Shown here: piece after piece, positions 39,798 to 48,901 of the stretch | Position numbering within the stretch: the first letter of the stretch is position 1 | Layout: the number at the start of each line of letters is the position of its first letter | Assembly (NCBI GenBank): GCA_001599355.1 | Contig: BCGQ01000002.1 | Coordinates: forward strand, 571,554 to 635,553 | DNA: 64,000 nt | Direction: 5' to 3' | From: Nakazawaea peltata | Lineage: Eukaryota > Ascomycota > Pichiomycetes > Alaninales > Pachysolenaceae | The notes under the pieces: model-generated | What the model saw: only the letters and a program-made list of their open reading frames with translations | The model's database searches: none | What the model was told of the DNA's origin: nothing | Translations under genes and position numbers: made by a program

Positions 39798-40046
39798 TGC
39801 TTCACTTCTATTTCCTTCAATGTTCTCCTCTATCCCCTCCAGAAGTATCCCCTTTGTGTAAAAAAATAACCGCCAAGTTACCCCCTTTCTGCCTATGGCA
39901 GCAACTTACGAATATCTTGGAATGTTCCCCCGTTTTCTTCTCCCTTTGCTCTCCCTCTGCTCTCTGCGTGCACCCTTTTTTTCCCTATTTAAAAAGAAAA
40001 CGGGCCACGATTTATTAATTTTAGACCACCAGATCAAGAAGGAGAT

Positions 40047-40499
40047 ATGTTCAATCCTATCGAGTATTTAGAGATTCATCACTACTTTGCGATCTTCGCT
40101 ATTGTCCTGGCGATAGTCGCATTCCATAAAAGACGGGCTATCAAGGACAAATGGGTTGACCTCAAAGAGCGCATAGCCTACGAAAGACAGAGGCGCCTGC
40201 ATTTCTTGCCATTGACAGAAAGTGACCTTACATCGGAGTCTTCATTTGGTTCATGGGTTGGAGACATCAGAGACGGGTTATCTTCTAAGAATTTCAACTT
40301 ATTTTCACTGAATCTTGACCGTAATGATCAAAGAAAGGGTTTAGATGAGGAGGCTAAGAGTCTGGTTTTGGCTATTATGGAGCAGAAGGGCATCTCGTTC
40401 GATAAGGCTAGACTCGAATATATGCAAGGGAAGATGAGTGAGAACGGTATTGGACAAGATGGATTACCAAATGATCCGAAATTCTTTAGCTTCAGCTGA
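40047..40499 (+). CDS. Small membrane protein, DUF2015-like
   Basis: The 150-residue protein has one N-terminal span (YFAIFAIVLAIVAFH, about 13-27), a basic stretch (KRRAIKDKW) and a conserved C-terminal block, GISFDKARLEYMQGKMSENG, then GLPNDPKFFSFS. The pattern (x)FDxARxxYxxxxxxxNGI-x-x-x-GLPxDPKxxxFS is what I know from the fungal DUF2015 family, of unknown function. Divergent from the transporter across 249 bp and convergent with the M20 peptidase. Confidence 0.7.
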   Translation: MFNPIEYLEIHHYFAIFAIVLAIVAFHKRRAIKDKWVDLKERIAYERQRRLHFLPLTESDLTSESSFGSWVGDIRDGLSSKNFNLFSLNLDRNDQRKGLDEEAKSLVLAIMEQKGISFDKARLEYMQGKMSENGIGQDGLPNDPKFFSFS

Positions 40500-40661
40500 G
40501 ATTTAGTACTTGGTTGAACTTATGGCGAAACATGACAAAATTTTGATACGGCCAAGTTTAACGATAGCTCCATACGGCCGAAGGTAGTCCCGGAACTACC
40601 TCAAGTAACTGGATTACTGGACTTTACAATATATGTATAACAAATTTGATATTTTAGGTGT

Positions 40662-41870
40662 TTATTTCTTCGATTTACCTAACTTGTACAATACAATATC
40701 CTGGTACAAATCAACGGCCTTAACAAGCTCTTGCACACTAATGTGTTCATTAGCAGCATGAATAGTATCAAAAGTACCTGGACCAATTAAATATTTGGTG
40801 AAATTACCTCTCAAAGTAGCAGCATCAGTTCCTCCTGGCATAATCAGAGTCTCATAACCAGGAATGTCGTAATCAAAGAACACTGGGTCATGAGATCTGT
40901 AACCAGTCATTTCAATTCTATCGTACTTAGCTACGATACTCTTGAACATTTCATCGATGGTATTGAGATCGGTATGGGCATTTCTTAATAACAATGTCAG
41001 CTCCAGATCACCTGGGATAACGTTAGCTGCGACACCACCTGAAATCTTACCGATGTTCAAGGTCGATTTACCCAATTCTTCACTACCTGGGAATTCAGTA
41101 GCTCTGAATTCCTCCAAAACATCCATAAGTAACTCGATCAGATTGATACCCAATTCTGGAATGGAAGAGTGACCAGCTTTACCATGAGCTTTGAGGGTAC
41201 AAGCTGCGTTTCCCTTGTGACCTACAATCAAATGGAAATCGGTTGGCTCACCAAAGATGACGGTTTCCCAAGGAAGACCCAAATTCTCATAAGCGTCTCT
41301 GGCACCATCACCACCACTTTCTTCACCGACGTCTAATAACAAGGCGACATCTCCATCCTCAATGCTTCCAGACTCTACAAGCTTCTCAAATGCAACAACC
41401 TGTGCTGCAACAGACAGCTTGTCATCGGTAGCACCTCTGCCATAGATATCATCACCTTCAATCCTATAAGGGAAGTAAGGTGGAACGGTGTCAATATGAG
41501 AAGTCATCAAAATCCTGGTTTCCCTCTTCTCTCCATAGTAAATGAAAAGGTTCTGTCTACCGGTAGTCTCATCAATGATGAAGTTCTCAACAGTAAAGCC
41601 CTTGCCCTTCAAATAACCTTCCAAATATTCAGCTACTTTGGCCTCATTGTAGCTGACACTTGGAATCTCAATAATATTCTTATGTAAGTCAATCAATTCA
41701 GCATTCTGCTCCCAAATTGACCCAGCAGCATGAACTTCTTCTGTCAGTTGGCCCTCCTGCAAGGTACCAAGTGGATTCTGACTTAAGTCCGAGCCTCCAA
41801 ATGGAAATAAAGGAGAACCCAAACAAAGAGAACCATATAACGCAATTGATTTAATAGACTTCACCAACAT
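40662..41870 (-). CDS. M20-family zinc peptidase/deacylase, secretory N-terminus
   Basis: The 402-residue protein has M20 metal and catalytic motifs in order: SHIDTVPPYFP (His ligand and catalytic Asp), GRGATDDKLS (bridging Asp), GEESGGDGA (base Glu and ligand Glu), GEPTD, HGKAGHSS and HAANEHI (last His). The N-terminus (MLVKSIKSIALYGSLCLGSP) is hydrophobic enough for a signal peptide or anchor, so vacuolar or extracellular location is possible. M20 enzymes cleave dipeptides or N-acyl amino acids (carboxypeptidase S, ArgE, DapE types). It lies 216 bp upstream-to-tail with the flavin oxidase on the same strand. Substrate unknown. Confidence 0.85.
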   Translation of the reverse strand: MLVKSIKSIALYGSLCLGSPLFPFGGSDLSQNPLGTLQEGQLTEEVHAAGSIWEQNAELIDLHKNIIEIPSVSYNEAKVAEYLEGYLKGKGFTVENFIIDETTGRQNLFIYYGEKRETRILMTSHIDTVPPYFPYRIEGDDIYGRGATDDKLSVAAQVVAFEKLVESGSIEDGDVALLLDVGEESGGDGARDAYENLGLPWETVIFGEPTDFHLIVGHKGNAACTLKAHGKAGHSSIPELGINLIELLMDVLEEFRATEFPGSEELGKSTLNIGKISGGVAANVIPGDLELTLLLRNAHTDLNTIDEMFKSIVAKYDRIEMTGYRSHDPVFFDYDIPGYETLIMPGGTDAATLRGNFTKYLIGPGTFDTIHAANEHISVQELVKAVDLYQDIVLYKLGKSKK

Positions 41871-42086
41871 TTCGTATCTTTTAATCGTCTCCTAAACCGA
41901 TCTACGTCAATTCACACTCCCCTTATTTATACCCACCTTCCCATTACCCCCAAAATGAAATGCAGCCCGATAAGAAATTTCGGCAAAGCGAATTTCCTAT
42001 TTGGGAAATAGCTGATCCTTATCTATTACGGTACACAGAATAAAGTTTGGGGGGTTTACTTTACGAGATAAAAGGTTGCATGTCAT

Positions 42087-43409
42087 TTATTTGGAGTCTT
42101 GGCCTATATGGGTCCATTCATCTAAGTCTTGTAAGTCTTGTTGCTCTCTATCTCCACCCATTCTGAGTTTGGAGTCATCTCTATCGACGGCTTTCTCTGG
42201 TCTCCATCTCCATCTATCTCTTTGTTCTTCTGTCAAAGACAGGTCTCCGAATTCGACTACCCCAGCAATATATTTACCGATTACAGGCATGAATTTAAAA
42301 CCGTGACCCGAGTCTCCAGTACCTAAAACTAAGTTTTTGTGGTCTGGATGTACACCGATCAAGAAATTTCTGTCTACTGTATCGGTACACCAACAAATTC
42401 TAGCAAACGTGAAAGGTCTGTCGACAAATTGAGGAATAGTAATTCTCATCAAATCTCTAATTTCCTCTTCGGCTTGTTTAGGAATTTGCTCTCTTACGTA
42501 GGGAAGAGAAGTTTTCTCTCCATTTTCCTCTACATAATTGGTGAAACCTGGACATTCGTTACAAATTTTGACCTCACCATTTGAATCAGGCTCGAAAAAG
42601 AACCCATGTTCGGAATTAATAATAACAGGAGTATCTTTGAAAATTTTGATTTCTTCCTCAGTCAACTTAAAATGAGCATATGTCCAACATTTGGCCAATA
42701 ATTGGTTAGCCCATTTCAAGTTCATCGAAACAGAATTGGCCCCCGCACTAAGCACAAATTTAGATCCAGTAATTAAAGTACCACTCTCTAACTCTAAACT
42801 CTCGATATCACCATTTTCGGCGAAATTGAACTTCTTAGCCCCATCAACGATGAATTCACCTCCCAATTTAGTAATCTCTTCAGAGGCACTGATTAAAGAG
42901 TTCTTAGCATGACCCCAACCACAGTTGAATTTTTGGAAATAACCTTCCCAATTCTTAAAATCTCCTGTAACACCAGGGTGGTACTTGCTGAAGTCCTCCT
43001 TGGTCTTGAGCCATGGCAACTTGTCCTCTGGTATTCCATATCTCTCCAATTTCTTGGTTCTCACCTCCTTTTCTTTCGAAATACTACGCTCCTTACTTCC
43101 AGTGTAAATAATACCAACCTCATGGAAACTCTCTTTGAAAACTGGGTCAGATTTCCACGACTCCAATGACTCCAAAGCTAAGTAGTAGTAGAAGTCGTCG
43201 CTGTAGTCGGAATGGACTAATTTGTTGACATCACAGGCGGCAGAGAATCTAGATGGCTGAGGGTACTTGTCGACCACAGTAACATTCTTGTATCCGTCTC
43301 TTAACAAATGTAAAGCTGTGGATAATCCAAAGGTACCTCCTCCGATGACCACGACTTTCTCATCCACAGATAACTTTTCTAATTTTGAAGTCAATTGTTC
43401 GACACTCAT
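42087..43409 (-). CDS. FAD-dependent fructosyl-amino-acid-oxidase-type enzyme
   Basis: The 440-residue DAO/MSOX-family flavoprotein has the N-terminal dinucleotide fold VVVIGGGTFGLSTALHLL (about 18-35), followed by TVVDKYP. The motif RICWCTDTVDRNFLIGVHP and the late GTGDSGHGFKFMPVIGKYIA are typical of fungal amadoriases (FAOX) and saccharopine-oxidase relatives. These bind FAD covalently through a cysteine; a Cys in the CWC or near it may serve. They oxidise the amine of glycated amino acids to glucosone, amino acid and H2O2. The C-terminus is DSK, not a clear PTS1. Sarcosine or pipecolate oxidase is the alternative. The M20 peptidase next door would fit release of glycated residues, as inference. 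Confidence 0.82.
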   Translation of the reverse strand: MSVEQLTSKLEKLSVDEKVVVIGGGTFGLSTALHLLRDGYKNVTVVDKYPQPSRFSAACDVNKLVHSDYSDDFYYYLALESLESWKSDPVFKESFHEVGIIYTGSKERSISKEKEVRTKKLERYGIPEDKLPWLKTKEDFSKYHPGVTGDFKNWEGYFQKFNCGWGHAKNSLISASEEITKLGGEFIVDGAKKFNFAENGDIESLELESGTLITGSKFVLSAGANSVSMNLKWANQLLAKCWTYAHFKLTEEEIKIFKDTPVIINSEHGFFFEPDSNGEVKICNECPGFTNYVEENGEKTSLPYVREQIPKQAEEEIRDLMRITIPQFVDRPFTFARICWCTDTVDRNFLIGVHPDHKNLVLGTGDSGHGFKFMPVIGKYIAGVVEFGDLSLTEEQRDRWRWRPEKAVDRDDSKLRMGGDREQQDLQDLDEWTHIGQDSK

Positions 43410-43611
43410 TTCCCTAACACTTCAATAACACTAATACTGGGAGTATCCTCTACTTAAATACCTTTCTGGAACGGAACGACCTCCCAATCCAATCTTCGGG
43501 TCAACCCCACCGTCGATGGGATCGACCTTCCCAGGTGAAATCTACAATCGTGCATAACGTGAGCAATTTACAATTTCCGAGATACAATAAATAGTCTATT
43601 CACATTAGTTA

Positions 43612-44561
43612 TTAACCCAAGAGTCTCAAGGTCCATTCGACTGTAGTGAAGGTTCCAGCACTACAAGGAATTGCTCTAAGCATAGTAGGAGTCAAACCTC
43701 TCCAAAATCCAAAAAATCCTTCTTTGAGGTAAATTGTTCTTGCAACATTGAGGATCGACCTGTGGTATTTGGGATTTTTGAAGTCATCTGAATGAAGTCT
43801 TGTTTTAATTAAGTCTAATGGGTACGAGAAGAACCATAACAGTTCACCGGCAAGTGCACCACAAATCATAAGTTCATAAGTTTTGATATCACGACGGTCC
43901 ACTTGTGAAAAGTTACATTTCAGTTTAATGAGCAGCTCATAGGTAGCAAACCATACCCCATAAGCTTGTATTTCACGCATCAAAGTGATATCATATCCTC
44001 TTAGTAATCCTCTTATTATACCATGGTTTCTATAAATATTAAGAAATGCATCTTTAGGGCCCTTAAATTGTTTAGTTGATTGTAACAAAATTCTGATCTG
44101 TTCTTCAACATTGGTAATGGAAGCATTGAAGATACCTGCTGATGATCCGGCAACATAAAACTGTGGAATAGTAAGCTCTTTTTGTCCTGTATATTCTAAG
44201 ATTTGTCTTTTCAGCTCATGAAACCCATAGAATTGAGCCGATACACACAGTCCAACTGATACTAATGGAGTTAAAGTACCTCTATAAAGCAGTAATACAC
44301 CTTCTGCCTTGACAATTTTTTGGAAAGCTTCATATGGTGTTTTATAATTTCCTACTTGGACATTGACTTTCACCATATCCCATGGTTGTCCCAACATCAC
44401 CTGGACAGCTCCTCCCACAAACCCTGCCGTCTACAGTTGGTCACAGTTAGTAAAATGTTGGAGTCACCTAAAAGTCCAAATTACTAACTTACAAAATCTT
44501 TCGCCTTTCTTGTCAAACTGTGATCAATACTCTCGATCTTCTCAAACTCTTCAGCCTCCAT
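43612..44561 (-). CDS. Mitochondrial carrier, YMC1/CRC1-like (two exons)
   Basis: Exon 1 is 44561-44493 (23 codons), the intron 44492-44431 (GTAAGT, TACTAAC, TAG) and exon 2 44430-43612, giving 295 residues. Three carrier repeats are visible. Repeat 1 has GQPWDMVKVNVQ in the P-x-D-x-x-K position; repeat 2 has a degenerate TNVEEQIRILLQ, lacking the proline; repeat 3 has SYPLDLIKTRLHSDDF. The end GLTPTMLRAIPCSAGTF matches the YMC1/YMC2/Crc1/Ort1 branch (amino acid or carnitine type). The substrate cannot be fixed. Without exon 1 the protein would lack the first helix start, so the intron is well supported. Confidence 0.88.
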
Positions 44562-44845
44562 GTCTCCTCACTTCCTACCTGTCCAACTAACCCTACCTCA
44601 TCTCTGATAGACAGCTGAATTTTTCACCATCTAATAACATTTCCCAATCGGGAATTTGAAATGCACACGACCTCACCGATGCTCCACATTCTAAAGAAGG
44701 AAATTTGTAAACAACAGGAAACAGAGAAATTTTCTAAGGGAAATTCAGATCTCAAGTCAATGAGAGTAATTATATAGGTGTTGATGGAGATAGATTGAAG
44801 AGTTATTTCTACAAATAGACCCTTACAAAGGATATAGAGTTGAAG

Positions 44846-45679
44846 ATGTCGTTTTTCCAAAGTTTGTAAGTATGAAAATCTAGTGAATTTAAGAGCGCTG
44901 TGCTAACAAATTCCAGGCATTTGAACCCAACAACCCCAAACAACCATTCTATTAAGACGACTAGAAGTTATAGAAAGAATCAGGCACCAGGATCGCCTCA
45001 TCTGTTTTTCAAGAGTCAACAACATCAGCAGCAGCAGCAACTGCAACAACTGTTGGAACAAGAACAATACCAAGGTAATGGTCAATCGCATAAGGATATA
45101 AGGATTTATGCCGAGTCTACTTTGGGATCAGGAAGTGTATTAGCCCAAGCGGTTAAATTGCCTAAAGATGAAGATGCCAACGAGTGGATTGCTGTCCATG
45201 TTGTTGATTTCTACAACCAAATTAATATGTTGTATGGATCTATTACCGAGTTCTGTTCTCCAAAAACTTGCCCAAGAATGATTGCTACACCTGAGTATGA
45301 ATACTTATGGCAGGACTCGTTAACCAAGAGACCAGTTTCCTTGAGTGCACCAGAATACGTTGAAAGTTTGATGAAATGGATCCAAAACTTCTTCGACGAT
45401 GATAATGTGTTTCCTTCAAAAGTTGGAGCTCCGTTCCCTCCTCAATTCCAGACTTTGGTTAAGACTATGTTAAAGAGATTATTCAGAGTTTACGCTCACA
45501 TATATTGTCATCATTTCGATGAGATCACCGAATTGGGATTACAAACACACTTGAACACCTCATTGAAACATTTCGTATTGTTCTGCAGAGAATTTGGATT
45601 AATACAAGAGAAAGATTTCGGTCCATTGACCGAGTTGGTGCAAACAATGTTAGAAGATGACCTGAAGGGAGTCAATTGA
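44846..45679 (+). CDS. MOB1: Mitotic exit network kinase activator Mob1 (two exons)
   Basis: Exon 1 is 44846-44865, the intron 44866-44916 (51 nt; GTAAGT, TGCTAAC branch, CAG) and exon 2 44917-45679. The spliced 260-residue protein starts MSFFQSLHLNP, like S. cerevisiae MSFLQNFHISP, whose gene also has an early intron. The Mob core (about 75-255) keeps the zinc ligands in FCSPKTCPRM and the HIYCHHF site, plus WIAVHVVDFYNQINMLYGS. Mob1 binds and activates Dbf2 for mitotic exit and cytokinesis. The N-terminal stretch 35-65 is Gln-rich. Divergent from the carrier (284 bp). Confidence 0.97.
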
Positions 45680-46560
45680 TCTTGACGGTCTCGGAAGTTT
45701 GCTATATGTTTTTTTGAGTATTTTAATTTTCAGCTAAGGTTCACATTATATTTCGTTCGTTCTTTTTTTTATCTCCAGGTGGTTTTACTCATTTCCTTCT
45801 ATATATAAATAATCCTATCACTTATTTTGATGTAATAAATTGGGAGTGATCCAATGAGCCGCAGATTTTATCCTCTGTGCTGAGAGATGAAGGCGGAGCT
45901 AGTGTGAGCAAATTACAGTTTTTGAAATTCAGGGAAAAACTGCTGGCCCGTCCCCTCTTGTCGTATTTGGAGATTGTCGCTCGTCATGCTTTATTGTTGC
46001 GTGCCGTCTTGCTCCTCCAAAGAATGCAATCTTAGCCTATCGAGAATATCTGATCTAATCTGACTTTGTTTGTGTTGGACAAAGTTTTAAGAGCACGATT
46101 GATGGTGTTTTTTTGAAGTCTTCCCCTAGTCAAACATATCTGAAATTCTGTGCCTCGCTGTCTCTTATAACTTCCGTATTACCGGAAACGCAAGTATCCG
46201 TTCTGCTTCTGCACCGAATCTGCATAAAAAGAAGGCTGGTTTCTCTGCCCACCTCCTTACGTACACGACCCCCTCGCTACACCTTTTTTTTTCCTTTCTT
46301 TTTTCCCAAAGTAGAAACAAAATGAGAAAAACAGAAAGCGGAGGTATTTTGAAGGAATTAGAAAAGGCAAAGAATCCAGGACTCAGACATTACAGGGCAC
46401 TGTTCTATAAGGCTTGAGTAGGTGTGTTTCATATCTTGTATAGTTTAACTTTCGTTGAATCCAACCGTTGTCATTGCTGGTACCGTTAGAGCCAAGCTTG
46501 TATTATTGTTTTAAAGCAGAGCAGAACGAAAGATTATCGGATTTAAAGCCTCTTGCCATC
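45680..46560. promoter_or_regulatory. SLM1 upstream region (881 bp) with a 31-codon upstream ORF
   Basis: MOB1 3' flank, then SLM1 promoter/leader. T/C-rich tracts are at 45755-45775 and 46281-46305. An upstream ORF at 46322-46417 is listed separately. Nothing else is recognised. Confidence 0.45.
46322..46417 (+). CDS. Upstream ORF of SLM1 (31 codons)
   Basis: ATG at 46322 with an AAAA context opens a 31-codon frame (begins MRKTESGGILKELEKAKNPG, ends ALFYKA with CTG read as Ala giving AAFYKA). It closes 143 bp before the SLM1 ATG. It directly follows a pyrimidine-rich tract, where yeast transcription often starts. It may be a regulatory uORF or a microprotein. Evidence is position and frame only. 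Confidence 0.35.
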   Translation: MRKTESGGILKELEKAKNPGLRHYRALFYKA

Positions 46561-48516
46561 ATGTCGAAGAATCATACCATGGACTCCAACGTCACGAATG
46601 CTTCGTTGTCGATTTTGTCACAACAACAGCACCATCAAAATCAGATCCAGTTGATGAATTTACAACAGCAGCAAGAATTACAGCAGAAAACCAAGTCTTT
46701 CCAATCTACTAGATCATTGGAGTCGGCCAAGAATTTGGCTAGAACGTCTACTCAAACTCATAACAACCGTCAAAATTCGGTTCATAAAGATCCAAGAGAC
46801 CCATTGACTGTACAGATCCCAACTTCTTCAAATCCGACCGATGTACTCGCAGCCAGATTTGCTACCTGGAGATCGATTATCAAGCTGCTTTCTGTCTACT
46901 TGAAGGAAGTTGCTTCTGTCCATGAAGAAGTGGTTAGACAACAGGTCAGATTACAGCATCTGATCAGCTTCCCATTCAATATGCAAGGTTTGAATGGTGA
47001 GTTATATCAACCTTTTTCCCAGCAACCAAACAATTCCTTGCAAGAAGAAGTGCAACAACTGTCCAAGTTCTTCTTGCCTTTAGGAAATGGGTCGATCCAA
47101 GATTTACCTTCCACTTTGTTTCAATTCCATACTGTAAGTTCTCAAATGCTGTCCAGTATAGCTAAAGAATTAAATACGACTACTATTCCAAGATTAGAAG
47201 AGTTGAGGAGAGATTTGTTAGTGAAGATCAAAGAAATCAGAGGCTTACAGAGTGACTTTAAGAATTCTGTCGGGAAAGAGCAACAACAAACCAAGCAAGA
47301 ATTACAAGGGTTCTTGAATGCTCTTAGTTTGTGTAAGAAGAGTAGCTCAAGTTTACAACCTCGTCATGATCCATATTTGCTTAAGCTATCATTAGATAAG
47401 CAAATCAAGAAACAGTTAACAGAGGAGAATTATTTGCATGAACTGTTCATTAACTTGCAAGGCTCAGGTAGAGAGTTAGAAAAGGTCGTGGTGATCGAAA
47501 TCCAAGCCCTGTTAACTACTCTGGCCAAATTATTGGGTCAAGAGCTGCAATTATCATTTGATATCTTGATCACCAAATTGGATTCCGGTTTCATCACCAA
47601 AGATGCTGTTTTTGAATGGGACAGCTTTATTTCAAGAGATTCCAATTTTGTGGATCCTAGTTTGCCAATGAGACATACTACCGATATCAAGTATGATGGT
47701 CAACACAGTGCATTAACCACCGAGGTTCGTTCAGGATACCTTGAAAGAAGATCCAAATTCCTCAAGAGCTACTCTAAAGGTTACTACGTTTTAACTCCTA
47801 CGTTCATACATGAATTCAAGAGTCCTGACCGTAAAAAGGACCCAATTCCTATAATGTCTTTATCGTTGGATGACTGTCAGGTTGCAGAACACTCGAAGAA
47901 AGAAGGAGACGGTTCATCATGGCACAAGTTTGTATTGCATGCTAAGCAAAACGGTATCATCCACAGAGGTCATAACTGGGTATTCCGTGCGGAGTCTTAC
48001 GATGAGATGATCTTTTGGTATAATGATATCAAAAGATTAACATCTTTACCTAGTCCAAGTGCCAGACTGCTGATGTTAAGCCAAGGTCAAGATGAACAAC
48101 GTAAAGCTTCGATGAAGACCAAATCGATCAGCTCTCTGAGAAATTCGACTCATGCCTATGCTAAGAGAGGTGATCATCTGTCATTGATTGATAACACTGG
48201 AGTAATCACCGTCTCTAGCAACCAAGACCCTTTACCTGAAGATGGACATCAAATATTCACCCCAACTCACCCACCGCCACAAGATTTGACTAACACGACT
48301 TTGTCGTCGGAGGTGGATTTTAGCACACTTTCCGAACACAATCATAATCTGGGCTCAAACAAAAAATCAACTGGAACTGTGACAGAGGAAAGCCTGATTA
48401 CGCCACCTGATCTATATGATAATTTAAGTGAGAATCAAAAGAAGGCGTTTAAGAAATATTCGTTAGACGATGAGATAGAGGTGCAACAGCATCCAGTTGA
48501 TCGTATATTTGAGTAG
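46561..48516 (+). CDS. SLM1: TORC2 effector with BAR-like and PH domains (Slm1/Slm2)
   Basis: The 651-residue protein has a Gln-rich N-terminus (1-60), an F-BAR-like helical region (about 95-350; starts RFATWRSIIKLLSVYLKEVA) and a PH domain (about 390-505, SGYLERRSKFLKSYSKGYYV to NWVFRAESYDEMIFWYNDI). A phosphorylatable Ser/Thr-rich tail ends PVDRIFE. Slm proteins bind PI(4,5)P2 at eisosome-linked plasma membrane sites, deliver Ypk1 to TORC2 and are calcineurin substrates. The start is ATG 46561 (MSKNHTMDSN); the frame is open upstream but without ATG. Confidence 0.92.
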   Translation: MSKNHTMDSNVTNASLSILSQQQHHQNQIQLMNLQQQQELQQKTKSFQSTRSLESAKNLARTSTQTHNNRQNSVHKDPRDPLTVQIPTSSNPTDVLAARFATWRSIIKLLSVYLKEVASVHEEVVRQQVRLQHLISFPFNMQGLNGELYQPFSQQPNNSLQEEVQQLSKFFLPLGNGSIQDLPSTLFQFHTVSSQMLSSIAKELNTTTIPRLEELRRDLLVKIKEIRGLQSDFKNSVGKEQQQTKQELQGFLNALSLCKKSSSSLQPRHDPYLLKLSLDKQIKKQLTEENYLHELFINLQGSGRELEKVVVIEIQALLTTLAKLLGQELQLSFDILITKLDSGFITKDAVFEWDSFISRDSNFVDPSLPMRHTTDIKYDGQHSALTTEVRSGYLERRSKFLKSYSKGYYVLTPTFIHEFKSPDRKKDPIPIMSLSLDDCQVAEHSKKEGDGSSWHKFVLHAKQNGIIHRGHNWVFRAESYDEMIFWYNDIKRLTSLPSPSARLLMLSQGQDEQRKASMKTKSISSLRNSTHAYAKRGDHLSLIDNTGVITVSSNQDPLPEDGHQIFTPTHPPPQDLTNTTLSSEVDFSTLSEHNHNLGSNKKSTGTVTEESLITPPDLYDNLSENQKKAFKKYSLDDEIEVQQHPVDRIFE

Positions 48517-48901
48517 ATTACTCAGTGATGTTGTATTTAATAAATTGATGATTGATAATGTGTAGATGTTTATTTAGGTGATTGTTTATGGGGGTGTCCC
48601 ACTCTTCCTTGTGCTCACCCAGGCAATACGCTAACCCCTTTACGCCCCCTTTACGCCTCTTTAAGATCCTAAATGAACTTTTTCCCTCTTCCCCCTTTTC
48701 CCCCTTTCTCTCCTTTTCCTTTTCCTTCTCTTCCTTTTCCTCCTTTTCCTTTTCCTCCTTTTCCTTCTCTTCTTCTCTTCTTCCCTTCTTTCCCCTTTGC
48801 CCCTTTACGCGCAGCACAAAATTAAAACCGGAACTTACCGTCATCTTACAACCTTTATCAAACTACCTATCGTTGCTAAGATTGCAAGACACTCTATCGC
48901 C
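48517..48901. promoter_or_regulatory. ALG11 upstream region with a 121-nt pyrimidine tract
   Basis: A 385-bp gap between SLM1 and ALG11. The middle is the homopyrimidine tract listed separately; the rest has no gene. Open frames on either strand across the tract encode only K/E or F/S/P low-complexity sequence. Confidence 0.6.
48678..48798 (+). repeat. Uninterrupted homopyrimidine tract (121 nt)
   Basis: No purine occurs on the plus strand from 48678 to 48798; the pattern is CTTTTCCTTTTCC-like without an exact period. It ends 103 bp before the ALG11 ATG. Such tracts can form triplex DNA and exclude nucleosomes; either role here is inference. Confidence 0.9.

Noticed and set aside
48518-48844. 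K/E-rich frame on the minus strand across the pyrimidine tract
   Set aside because: Any purine tract reads as Lys/Glu/Arg/Gly; low complexity only.
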